Assembly (NCBI GenBank): GCA_030549855.1
Contig: JAUQQP010000034.1
Location: 1-64,000 of the forward strand
Source of the DNA: Cyanobacteriota bacterium SRBZ.bins.94.201705
GTDB lineage: Bacteria; Cyanobacteriota; Cyanobacteriia; Cyanobacteriales; Cyanobacteriaceae
Direction of reading: 5' to 3'
Length of the DNA: 64,000 nt
In this document: in pieces, positions 38,808-47,409 of the stretch
Numbering within the stretch: the first letter of the stretch is position 1
Layout: the number at the start of each line of letters is the position of its first letter
Notes under the pieces: generated by a model
What the model was told of the DNA's origin: nothing
Databases searched by the model: none
Seen by the model: only the letters and a program-made list of their open reading frames with translations
Translations under genes and position numbers: made by a program

Positions 38808-38836
38808 AGAGAGTTACTACAACTCTCTTTTTTTTT
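38808..38836 (+). terminator. Rho-independent terminator after the hemerythrin gene
   Basis: A perfect 8-bp stem (AGAGAGTT with AACTCTCT) closes a five-base loop ACTAC and runs into eight or more T. It is 22 bases after the stop codon. Confidence 0.93.
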
Positions 38837-38982
38837 GGTTCATTCTCCCCATCAAAAATAGGTTATCATATTAGCAGCATTTTCCACTGGCTGGACTGTG
38901 TGGGAGTTGTCTTGAAGGCGGAAAACAATTAGATAAACAAGAGTAGGATGCGATTTTCTCGACATTTAATAGGTTATCGGCT

Positions 38983-41472
38983 ATGGGGGAATATTCCAAC
39001 TCTCAACACATATTGACAATAAAGTATGGGGATGTTGTGCAGAGAATATCCTTGAATCAAGAAATATATTCAGTAGGGCGTCACTCCAGTAACAAAATTA
39101 TAATTCCTCACCCAATAGTATCTCGTTTTCACTGTACTATTTTACCGGTAAAATACAAGGGAGAGGTACAACAAAATCTCTTCTGGATTATAGACGGGGA
39201 TTTAAAGGGAAATAGAAGCAGTAATGGGATTTTTGTCAACGGCAACAAAACCCTTTCCCACGAGTTAAAACCCGGGGATTTAATTCACATTGGTGGGGAA
39301 GAGATAGAGATGAGATATGAGATAATCGAGGAAGGAAAACCGGGTTTAATTTCTATTACAACAGAAGAATCCTCCCTTGAATCTACAGAGAAACTTAAAA
39401 CCTTAGAACAAAAGTCCACCTTATTGAAAAAAGCTGCCTCTGACACAACGGTGCCGGAAAAAACAAAATATAATAAAGAAAATTTCTTCCTCAATGAAGT
39501 CCTTTTTGTCCTGGAAGAAAACCAGTACCAACTCTCCTGCCCCTATCTGAAGATTAGTAACAATAATACCCTAATAGAAGCCAATGAGGTTTTCCGAGAA
39601 AGTTTCCCAGAAATAGACGACAACCACAATCCTTTTTTGGAAGACGCCTGGTTGGAATTGAAAGAAAGCCAAAAAGGTTTCCGGGTAAGAGAGGTAGAAT
39701 ATAAGGGGAAAATCTACACCCAATATCTGAGATACACCCCCGATAAAAAGGCAATAAAATCCTACATTTTTTCCTTCCACGAGAGACATAATCAGGAGAA
39801 GATTCTGAGAGAGAATGAGGAGAAATATCGGGCAATAGTAAGACAAATATCTGAGGGAATTATACTAGTAGATCCTGCCACAAAAAGGATTATAGAAGCC
39901 AATCCTGCCTACTGCAGTTTGGTAGGGTATAAGCAAGAAGAAATGGTCAATCTGAAGATTTATGAGGTAATAGCCACAGACCCAGAAATAAATGATGCTA
40001 TTATAAGTAAGGTACAAAGGGAGCGTTTACACATAACCCAAGAATCAATACACCGTCACCGCAACGGCAGTTTGATAGACGTAGAAGTAAATGTTAGCAC
40101 AATTTGTTATGGGGCCAAGGAGTATATTTGTTATGCGGTAAGAGACATAACAGAAAGAAAAATGGCGGAGGAGTTACTATACTATCAGGCTTCCCACGAC
40201 TGGCTAACCCGACTGGGAAACAGGAGTCTTTTCAATGAAAAACTACAAAAAGCTGTTGCTAGGGCTCAGCGGTACAACAGTAGTCTGGCAGTAATATTTA
40301 TAGATTTAGACCGCTTCAAGAATATCAATGATACACTAGGCCATGATGTAGGGGATCGTTTTTTACAACAGGTAGCCGTCAGACTAAAAAATTGTCTAAC
40401 AAGCCAGGATACCATTGCCAGATGGGGGGGGGATGAATTTACTATCCTGTTACCGGAAATAACAAATCCTGAGGATGTTGCCGTTGTTGCCAAGAGGGTA
40501 TTTGAAAGCCTTCAACAGCCAATTGTGGTTGGCGAATACCAACTCTACTGTCATCTGAGTATGGGTATTGCCATATATCCTCAAGATGGCGAAACACCAG
40601 AAACCCTAGTGAAGAATGCAGATGTTGCCTTGTATCGCAGCAAAGACAATGGTGGCAACCAGTATCAATTTTACAATCCCTCCATGAATCAGAGAAGACA
40701 AGACTCCCTACACTTAGAAACCCATTTATATCGTGCCATTGAAAACAAACAACTATATTTAGTATACCAACCCCAGATTCATGTTCACTCCCGGCAAATA
40801 GTAGGAGTAGAAGCCTTATTGCGGTGGCGACATCCAGATTGGGGGATGGTATCACCGGGAGATTTTATTCCCATTGCCGAGGAGACAGGTTACATCAATA
40901 CCATTGGCGAGTGGGTTTTATACACTGCCTGTAAAGACAACAAAAAATGGCAAGAGGCTGGTTTACCCCCCATAAAGATAGCCATTAACCTATCTGCCAG
41001 ACAGTGTCAACCCAGTTTGCTGCCTACTATTAGGAATATTATCAGAGAAACACAGATAGACCCAAATTATTTAGAGTTGGAAATAACAGAAACAACCATT
41101 ATAGCCCATCCAGAGTTGACGAAAGAAATCCTAGAGGAATTGACGGCTATGGGGGTATCAATTGCCATTGACGATTTTGGCGCCGGCTATTCTTCTCTTA
41201 GTTATTTGAAGAAATTTCCCTTTAGGAAACTGAAAATAGATCAAAGTTTTGTGGGGGGGTTAAAAGAAGACTCTCCGGAAGATGTAGCAATTATTTCGGC
41301 AATAATAACCCTAGGGAAAGGATTTAATTTGGAGGTTGTGGCGGAGGGAGTGGAAAATACACAACAAGCCAATTTACTAGAAAGACTAGGTTGTAGGATA
41401 ATGCAAGGGTACTTATTCAGTAAACCCTTATTGGCGGAGGAGATAATTCCCTTTGTAAAAGGCAACAGTTGA
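38983..41472 (+). CDS. FHA-PAS-GGDEF-EAL cyclic-di-GMP signalling protein
   Basis: The 829-residue protein has these domains in order: FHA (about 10-110, SVGRHSSNKI and VSRFHCTIL), a linker and a degenerate PAS-like part (about 165-270), PAS (about 275-390, RAIVRQISEGIILVDPATK), GGDEF (about 400-560) and EAL (about 575-829). The GGDEF motif is intact (residues 482-486, RWGGDEF) and so is EAL (610-612, VEALLRW), together with DDFGAGYSSL. It may be bifunctional. The usual RxxD inhibitory site before GGDEF reads TSQD, so product inhibition should be lost. FHA implies control by threonine phosphorylation. Confidence 0.95.
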   Translation: MGEYSNSQHILTIKYGDVVQRISLNQEIYSVGRHSSNKIIIPHPIVSRFHCTILPVKYKGEVQQNLFWIIDGDLKGNRSSNGIFVNGNKTLSHELKPGDLIHIGGEEIEMRYEIIEEGKPGLISITTEESSLESTEKLKTLEQKSTLLKKAASDTTVPEKTKYNKENFFLNEVLFVLEENQYQLSCPYLKISNNNTLIEANEVFRESFPEIDDNHNPFLEDAWLELKESQKGFRVREVEYKGKIYTQYLRYTPDKKAIKSYIFSFHERHNQEKILRENEEKYRAIVRQISEGIILVDPATKRIIEANPAYCSLVGYKQEEMVNLKIYEVIATDPEINDAIISKVQRERLHITQESIHRHRNGSLIDVEVNVSTICYGAKEYICYAVRDITERKMAEELLYYQASHDWLTRLGNRSLFNEKLQKAVARAQRYNSSLAVIFIDLDRFKNINDTLGHDVGDRFLQQVAVRLKNCLTSQDTIARWGGDEFTILLPEITNPEDVAVVAKRVFESLQQPIVVGEYQLYCHLSMGIAIYPQDGETPETLVKNADVALYRSKDNGGNQYQFYNPSMNQRRQDSLHLETHLYRAIENKQLYLVYQPQIHVHSRQIVGVEALLRWRHPDWGMVSPGDFIPIAEETGYINTIGEWVLYTACKDNKKWQEAGLPPIKIAINLSARQCQPSLLPTIRNIIRETQIDPNYLELEITETTIIAHPELTKEILEELTAMGVSIAIDDFGAGYSSLSYLKKFPFRKLKIDQSFVGGLKEDSPEDVAIISAIITLGKGFNLEVVAEGVENTQQANLLERLGCRIMQGYLFSKPLLAEEIIPFVKGNS

Positions 41473-41523
41473 AGAAACCCAATCCCCCTTCTCCCAATCA
41501 CTGACGATAAACTGCCTTGTGGG

Positions 41524-42676
41524 AAAATAATTATCATCAGTCTCCAGTCAAGCCTCCCCATAGTCACCCCACCGCCGGCATAAATAGTCAAGTCTCCCTC
41601 CAGTCACCTCTCCCCACGAATATAGGAAATGACTATCATCAGTCTGCAGTCAAGCCTCCCCATAGTCACCCCGCCGCCAACACGACGACGGCAATTTTAA
41701 AGAGAATGATTGTCATCCGTATACATTTGGCTAATACCAGACGCCTCATCCCCTTTGTTTTGAAATTGGGGGAATGATTATCATTCGTTTATGCTTGTTT
41801 AACTTTCATCTTGGAATAACCCTCAACAAAGGGTGAGGGGTTATTATACCTGTCGCCACTTTCTCGCCGCCACCGCATATCAGTAGATTGTCACCCGTCT
41901 TTAATTCCCGAGTTGACAACAGTGGAATTGATAGGCTTGCCGTTACCATGAAAACCCCTTCCCAAATGCAAGAGAATGATTATCATTGGTATAATTTTGA
42001 CCAATTCCCACCAGAGGCTTCCCCATAAGACACTATTACTGGTATCCCCGCGGCGAATGTAGGAAAGAATTATCATTACCCCATGCAGACTACTAGTTAT
42101 TTCTCTCTGCCGGTAAGTCCCTACACTTGAGAGAATGATTATCATTCGTATATATTTGCCCCACAACTGCCTGACAATAAGGGTTAAGTAGCCTTTTCTT
42201 TTTAATCTTCAGAGGGTGACTTAACCACTGTAAATTCATTCACCTAACTCTACCCCTTCCAGATAACCCAGGGGGGGAATTATTGTTGTCTCCACTAGCT
42301 ACCACAACCGGAGTGTGATAGTGGTTGTCATCCACGGGGTTACCTTTCTTGGGGTGTCATTTAGATTTTTATTCGTCTACGGCTGGCGGCTTCCTCCCCA
42401 CCAAATCCCTTCCAGAAAAGAATTGGTAGTCTTATACAGACAAACTATCCTTCAAAGAGGATAACTATCGCAATAAAACCACCCATTCCCCCCTTACCAG
42501 ATGCCTTCCCATATCTCTATCACGAATAAAATATAATGATTATCATTATTCAATCGCCCCTTTCACCCCTCCTCTCTCTGGTAACCTCTGGAAAGCGTTA
42601 TTCGTCTGTAGTCAACTCCCCACCCCCTACAGTCACCTTCCCCTTTTTGGCTATCGCGAGAGAATAATTATCATTC
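41524..42676. repeat. Array of Fur-box-like palindromes in a decayed repeat
   Basis: Copies of the 15-mer GAATGATTATCATTC, the core of the Fur box, occur perfectly at 41772 and 42133. There are one- or two-base variants at 41704, 41974, 42534 (a perfect TAATGAT-T-ATCATTA palindrome) and 42662, and weaker ones at about 41524, 41626 and 42064. Most share flanks on the same strand (GAGA before, CGTATA-N-ATTTG after). A 47-bp segment following the first two (41530-41576 and 41632-41678, period 102) is repeated, with a weaker copy at about 42600-42640. No gene lies in 41473-42791, and both flanking genes end there. Confidence 0.85.
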
Positions 42677-42791
42677 GTATTCATTCGATTCCCTATCCCC
42701 TGCCTGCTGGATGCTGTATTCAGTCATCCCCCCCACCCCTCCTCCCCTCTATACCCCCTACGGAGAGAAAGACAAGTCTTCTGCCTATCCT

Positions 42792-43661
42792 CTAATCCCC
42801 CTCATGAGGATTTAATTTCTCACTCAACCCCTCCCCCAGCAAAGACAATCCTGTAACTAGTGTTGTCATAGCTAAGCCGGGAAATAACGCACTCCACCAT
42901 ACCCCCGTAGGTAGTCCATCCAAAGCTAGTTTTAAATCATGTCCCCACTCTGGCACGTCTTCAGGTAATCCCAGTCCTAAAAAACCTAATCCCCCCAGTA
43001 TTAGAATAGCATCGGCGGCATTTAGTGTAAAGAGGACCGGAATATTTTGCACCACGTTGAGGAAAATGTGTTTATATACAATCCTAGCGGTAGACGCCCC
43101 CATTGCCTTGGCAGCCTCTACATATAATTCCGTTTTCACACTGGTAGTTTGATTCCTGACAACCCTGTAGTATTGGGGGATATAAGAGATGGATAAGGCT
43201 ATAGCAGCGTTTAAAATTCCCCTGCCTACCACAAATGCCAGGGTAACAGACAACAATAAGCCTGGGAGAGTGTAGATTGTATCCATCAAAAACAAAATCA
43301 CCCTGTCCATTCTCCCCCCTAAATAACCACTAATTAATCCCAAAGGGACTCCTACAACTATACTCAATATGGTGGCACAAATTACCACCTCGATTGCCGC
43401 TTGTGTGCCAAAAATTGTCCTAGAAAAAACATCATAACCCTGTGCATTTGTGCCAAACCAATACTTCCCATTGGGAGGGTGATTTATGGGGTTACTAAGA
43501 GATTGTAGGGGGTTTTGAATCAATCCCCACTCTCGTAATAGAGGTGCCACAAGCGCTATTATAACAAAGGTGATTGTAATGGCAACCCCGATATTCATCA
43601 AAAAACTCGAGATGTTGTTTTTCCGTTTCTTTTTACTTATAAAGCCAGTGATAACCGACAT
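42792..43661 (-). CDS. dppC: ABC transporter permease, DppC/OppC family
   Basis: The 289-residue inner membrane protein has an N-terminal helix (NIGVAITITFVIIALVAPLL), the typical WFGTNAQGYDVFSRTIFGTQ segment of DppC/OppC permeases, and the EAA loop YVEAAKAMGASTARIVYKHI, then FLNVV. ATG 43661 follows GGGAGGAAA, a strong ribosome site, and is preferred to an in-frame extension to 43745 that overlaps the upstream gene. Partner permease and ATPase genes are not nearby; in cyanobacteria they are often scattered. It follows a glycosyltransferase-like gene by ten bases. Substrate may be a peptide, nickel or another small solute. Confidence 0.88.
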   Translation of the reverse strand: MSVITGFISKKKRKNNISSFLMNIGVAITITFVIIALVAPLLREWGLIQNPLQSLSNPINHPPNGKYWFGTNAQGYDVFSRTIFGTQAAIEVVICATILSIVVGVPLGLISGYLGGRMDRVILFLMDTIYTLPGLLLSVTLAFVVGRGILNAAIALSISYIPQYYRVVRNQTTSVKTELYVEAAKAMGASTARIVYKHIFLNVVQNIPVLFTLNAADAILILGGLGFLGLGLPEDVPEWGHDLKLALDGLPTGVWWSALFPGLAMTTLVTGLSLLGEGLSEKLNPHEGD

Positions 43662-43671
43662 TTTCCTCCCA

Positions 43672-44661
43672 TTAGGATACACGGGTTTTAGGATTGTTAA
43701 AATCAAAGGGCAAAAGCCACCGAATGACGGCGAGAATGTCTGCAAGGGGATAAAGAAAAAACCAAGTCTTTGTCTTTTTCCCTTTTAATTGGATTGTGGA
43801 AATAACAGCTGTTTGTATCACTACACGAAGGATAACAAGAAAAACATTGAGGCAAAACAAGAGACGGAAAGTTAAAAAGTTATAGTGATGATACCACCAC
43901 AACCCCATCAACACCAATAACAGTGGCAGTGGCAAACTATGTACTAGAATGAAAAAACTATACTGGCAGTATCCCATCCCTCCCAATCCCCCCTTGGAGA
44001 TGTTTATTTTCACTAAATCACTTCCATCAGCCACAACCGCCTTATTATTGCCTCTGCCTGGGATAATATCATTTTTGGCAAGGGATTGTAATAATTCCTT
44101 CTTTAGAAAAACACAGTAATCGGCAACGCCACCACCAAGTCTATACCATCCACTTAACCACAAAACCAATGGCAAGTTAAGCCACCCCGACTGAAGAATA
44201 AATTGGGGTAAGACATAAACTACCTCACAGTTTTGCTTCAAGGCAAAAGTCAAAACGCTAGACGCTAAATTTTTGTGGATATAATCTCCCCCCTTTACTA
44301 CCAACACCCATTCACTTCCGGAGTTGAGCATGCCATCTTTGAGGTTAAGAAATTTAATCCGAGGGTCATTTTTTGACAATACTCTTATATCTTCGTTTTC
44401 AAGACAATCACAGGTGGCTAAGACAAAAATCTCCCTTACCTCATAACTTTGTCTGGAAACCCCTGCCAACAAACGACAGATATTTTCACTGTTACCGCCA
44501 AAGATGACAATACTCACCTTGCCAATCAACCCCAAGTGGGGTACTGTTGCGATTATACGGCATCGTCGCCCTATTTTGTCAACAAGATTACTAAGGAGAA
44601 TAAAAGTAGCCACCGTTTGTAAAAACAGAAGATTAAAGCTGACAAAGGCAATAATCCACAT
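43672..44661 (-). CDS. GT2-like membrane glycosyltransferase, divergent
   Basis: The 329-residue protein has an N-terminal membrane helix, a cytoplasmic domain with a GT2-like fold pattern (GKVSIVIFGGNSENICRLLA, then SYEVREIFVLATC) and three to four C-terminal helices (LLLVLMGLWW, LLFCLNVFLVILRVVIQTAV). The end YPLADILAVIRWLLPF resembles membrane GT2 enzymes of the ceramide glucosyltransferase type. The metal-binding DxD is not clear. It starts an apparent operon with dppC, and a Fur-like palindrome lies 70 bases upstream, suggesting iron control. Confidence 0.55.
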   Translation of the reverse strand: MWIIAFVSFNLLFLQTVATFILLSNLVDKIGRRCRIIATVPHLGLIGKVSIVIFGGNSENICRLLAGVSRQSYEVREIFVLATCDCLENEDIRVLSKNDPRIKFLNLKDGMLNSGSEWVLVVKGGDYIHKNLASSVLTFALKQNCEVVYVLPQFILQSGWLNLPLVLWLSGWYRLGGGVADYCVFLKKELLQSLAKNDIIPGRGNNKAVVADGSDLVKINISKGGLGGMGYCQYSFFILVHSLPLPLLLVLMGLWWYHHYNFLTFRLLFCLNVFLVILRVVIQTAVISTIQLKGKKTKTWFFLYPLADILAVIRWLLPFDFNNPKTRVS

Positions 44662-44930
44662 TTATACCCCCCTTCTCCTTTTCCATCTTATATTCCTATT
44701 TTCCCACTCGTGCACCCTCTCAAATACATCCGAATGATAATCATTCTCCTCCCTTGGAAGCTAATGGGAAGGTAACAGAATACAACTGGAGGGAGGCTAA
44801 AGTTATCGGAAAGGGGGAGACAATTACAGACAAATCCTAGTCTTTATCTCGAGGTTGTGGATACAACAGTGGGAGTTTACAGTTATAAACCCTCCATAGG
44901 CGGGTGGCAAACAAACGGGGAAAGAGACAA
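44662..44930. promoter_or_regulatory. Promoter region with Fur-like box (44732-44746)
   Basis: GAATGATAATCATTC is a 7-1-7 palindrome 70 bases before the glycosyltransferase start. It is the same motif as the array at 41524-42676 but in a normal promoter position. The rest of this 269-bp gap shows no gene. Confidence 0.75.
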
Positions 44931-45200
44931 TTAGAAAACCTGAATCCACTCCTTGATTTCGTAGTCTGTCCAAATCCCATTTTGCCAGTAGGGATCTGAT
45001 TCTACCAGCTTTTTAACCACCTCCTCACTCTCGGCTTCATAAATAGCAAAAACCCTGGTATTATCTTTTGTTGGTCCAATAGTAATTAGGATGCCTGCCT
45101 CTTTTTGTTTTTGTAACCCTTCCAAATGTGCTTGACGATAGGGTATTCTTCTTTCCAGGGCGTTTTCACAATAGCTTCCAAACAGCACATATTTTGGCAT
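44931..45200 (-). CDS. YciI-family protein
   Basis: The 89-residue protein has the YciI ferredoxin-like fold pattern: KYVLFGSYCENALERRIPYR, then HLEGLQKQKEAGILITIGP with the conserved His, then VFAIYEAESEEVVKKLVESD and PYWQNGIWTDYEIKEW. YciI proteins are small dimeric possible enzymes of unknown substrate. It lies 18 bp after a small secreted protein gene on the same strand. Confidence 0.9.
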   Translation of the reverse strand: MPKYVLFGSYCENALERRIPYRQAHLEGLQKQKEAGILITIGPTKDNTRVFAIYEAESEEVVKKLVESDPYWQNGIWTDYEIKEWIQVF

Positions 45201-45218
45201 AAGTTTTACCCTCTTCTT

Positions 45219-45542
45219 CTACCATCTAAATCTACAATTGTCAAGGGCATATTTTACGGCATCTTTGCTTCTATAACGAGGCAATGATAGGGCATAATTA
45301 TAACTTTTATTCAGACAGTCCATCCTTAAATCCTCCTCTACATAAAGACAATAGCTTTTCGCCATTGTAAGGGCTTCCTCAGGGGTAAAAAGTGCCCTTC
45401 CGTCTATCCACTTTTTTATTTCCATAACGCATGTATTGAGGGTTTGTCGGGAGTATTCTCTCTCGGAGGCTGAGGCTATAATTCTGGAATTGTCTGCCAA
45501 ATTCAACAAAAGAATAACAGGAAATAACTTGGTAATCTTCAT
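45219..45542 (-). CDS. Small secreted cysteine-containing protein
   Basis: The 107-residue product starts with a signal peptide (MKITKLFPVILLLNLADNS). The helical mature part contains four cysteines (CVMEIKKW, SYCLYVEE, RMDCLNKS and DNCRFRW), which could form two disulfides in the periplasm or lumen. I recognise no family. It lies 98 bp downstream of the DUF3086 gene. An overlapping longer frame (45379-45693) is rejected because it lacks a signal or domain. Confidence 0.65.
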   Translation of the reverse strand: MKITKLFPVILLLNLADNSRIIASASEREYSRQTLNTCVMEIKKWIDGRALFTPEEALTMAKSYCLYVEEDLRMDCLNKSYNYALSLPRYRSKDAVKYALDNCRFRW

Positions 45543-45640
45543 AGTAAATCCTCTCTCTCACCTTGGCTAGTTTTTGGTAAGGAATAATAACTAAATTCGG
45601 TGGAAAAGATGTAATTTTTTCTTGCTGAGAGGAGATAAAA

Positions 45641-46924
45641 CTAAGTCCAATTGCTGCCTGGGGATGAGAGTTTAATGTCTGGTGCAAAAGCAAGCCAGAG
45701 GGGATACTTTAAAAGGGAAAGACTCACCTTGTCGTCACTCAAATCCATGATTACCAGGGGTAAATAATTCTCTGCTACCAGTCTATCACCTCTTTGTATC
45801 AAAGCCTCAGGAGTTTCAAAGAGAGTCACACCGCGGTTTGGGCCAAAATCACTACGGGATATGCCTAAACAGTCTTGCAAACCCCGTCGCCATTCCCCTA
45901 ATTTTTCCGGTGTATCTGCCAGTAACAACACTCTCACCCTCTCCCCATATAACTGGTATAAAATGGATATAATGGCCGATGCCACGAGTATATTCTGTAG
46001 TCTTGTAGAAAGTGTTGGTACTGCACCTCTTCCCCCCAGGGAGAAAAACCAAGTGGCAACCCTTTCCGCCTGAAGTGGCTCAAAAGTACGACGTAGTTGC
46101 CAGGGAGGACCATAATAGTCGGGTTTTGTGCGATACTGGTCTAACAGACGACGAATCTGTCTAGTCTCCTCCCTAAATGCCTTTTCTACGAATTGAGGTG
46201 TGGAGGGGGTTACTGTCGCCGTGGCTTGTGGGGTGGGTTTTACTTCAGGAGGGGTTGGTGGGGGTGGTGAGAGATTGATTTCCTCCGCTGCCGCTACCAA
46301 TTCTTGCAAACTGCCTATCAGATAGTCTTTGAATCCCTGTAGTCGAATGGCCAACTCTTGGGAGGCGCCCAGAAAATTGCGTTTTATTTCCTGTTCGATT
46401 TTTTCTTTTCTCCTCTCTAATTTTTCTATGGTTGCCTCCAGATTTTTTCTTCTGTTTTCTAACTCTGCCAGCCCATATTCTACCATTTTGCTAATGGCTT
46501 TTGTAATTTCTTCCTGCTGTTTTATCAGTTCATTTTTCCGCCTAATCAATTCTTCTATTTCACCCAAAATTTCTTCCCTGTCCAAATGGTTATTTTTCTG
46601 CTGGTAGGAGGTATTTTCTCCTGAAAAAGAGACAGTCTCAATCGTCTCCCCTCTAAGAGGGGCATTGGCCTTCAGCTGTTCATTCTCCCCCTGTTGTGGG
46701 TTTTGAATTGATTTCCTTTCCTCCTCAACAGACTCTCTTTTCTCTTCCGAAGGCAGACTGGTTTCTGGGTTGGAAAAAGTGTCATCGCCTGGATGAGTTT
46801 CTACATTAAAGCCACTGCCATCCCCTTCCTGATTTTGTTCTTCCCAAATCTCATCGTCATCCTCAAAGTTTTCAAAGTTCATACCGTCGTCTTTCTCCGC
46901 ACCAGAGGTATCAAGGTTAGGCAT
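45641..46924 (-). CDS. DUF3086 protein with acidic N terminus and coiled coil
   Basis: The product of 427 residues has an acidic, low-complexity N terminus of about 110 residues. A strong coiled coil follows (about 115-195, KNELIKQQEEITKAISKMVE), then a Pro/Thr-rich linker and a C-terminal DUF3086 domain (GPPWQLRRTFEPLQAERVAT, WFFSLGGRGAVPTLSTRLQN). It is cyanobacterial and of unknown function. ATG 46924 is preferred to a TTG four codons upstream. The neighbouring DUF3119 gene (40 bp upstream) is a typical partner. Confidence 0.85.
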   Translation of the reverse strand: MPNLDTSGAEKDDGMNFENFEDDDEIWEEQNQEGDGSGFNVETHPGDDTFSNPETSLPSEEKRESVEEERKSIQNPQQGENEQLKANAPLRGETIETVSFSGENTSYQQKNNHLDREEILGEIEELIRRKNELIKQQEEITKAISKMVEYGLAELENRRKNLEATIEKLERRKEKIEQEIKRNFLGASQELAIRLQGFKDYLIGSLQELVAAAEEINLSPPPPTPPEVKPTPQATATVTPSTPQFVEKAFREETRQIRRLLDQYRTKPDYYGPPWQLRRTFEPLQAERVATWFFSLGGRGAVPTLSTRLQNILVASAIISILYQLYGERVRVLLLADTPEKLGEWRRGLQDCLGISRSDFGPNRGVTLFETPEALIQRGDRLVAENYLPLVIMDLSDDKVSLSLLKYPLWLAFAPDIKLSSPGSNWT

Positions 46925-46964
46925 AAAATATAACAACTAAAACCTAGACTATCTTATTATACAA

Positions 46965-47363
46965 TCATTGGCGTTTGGAAAGAGGCACATGAGTTTCTAA
47001 ACATTCTTGGAGGGTAACAACATCAAAAATAATCGGCAACAAATGAATGCTTTTCACCTCCTTGAAGTAGAATATAACTGGCACGGCTGGCCAAAAAATA
47101 AGCCAATCCTCCCAGTCTTGATAGGGGAATACTCTAATCCTAGCACCCCCCCGATAAACTTCTAAGGCTGTAGGGGTAAATCGCAGTCTAATAATACTGG
47201 TTTGAATGAGTAGAAAAATGCCAAAGAGGGTAAGCAATAACCCCAACCACCACAAAAAAACAGTCAAGGCCGCCCCCATGAGAATTATAATCAATGGAAG
47301 GGCGTAACGAGGGGCCAATTCCACTGTGCTACCAGTAGAAACCTTCTCATTCACGGACAACAC
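46965..47363 (-). CDS. DUF3119 membrane protein
   Basis: The 132-residue protein has two adjacent membrane helices (ALPLIIILMGAALTVFLWWL and LLLTLFGIFLLIQTSIIRLR). A PH-like beta domain follows (LEVYRGGARIRVFPYQDWED, FPYQDW). It is conserved in cyanobacteria and usually adjacent to DUF3086, as here. Translation probably starts at GTG 47363 or a nearby GTG. Confidence 0.85.
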   Translation of the reverse strand: MLSVNEKVSTGSTVELAPRYALPLIIILMGAALTVFLWWLGLLLTLFGIFLLIQTSIIRLRFTPTALEVYRGGARIRVFPYQDWEDWLIFWPAVPVIFYFKEVKSIHLLPIIFDVVTLQECLETHVPLSKRQ

Positions 47364-47409
47364 GCGCCAATAATATCATTTCATTTCTGATTCTAACCCA
47401 AAATTGGTA

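Noticed and set aside
41517..41777. 86-codon plus-strand frame in the Fur-like array
   Set aside because: The peptide merely repeats the DNA repeat (HSHPTAGINS, HSHPAANTTT) and has no start signal; the repeat structure is better explained at DNA level.
45379..45693. 104-codon minus-strand frame between DUF3086 and the small secreted protein
   Set aside because: It overlaps both neighbours out of frame, and the 45219-45542 frame has a proper signal peptide and cysteine pattern.
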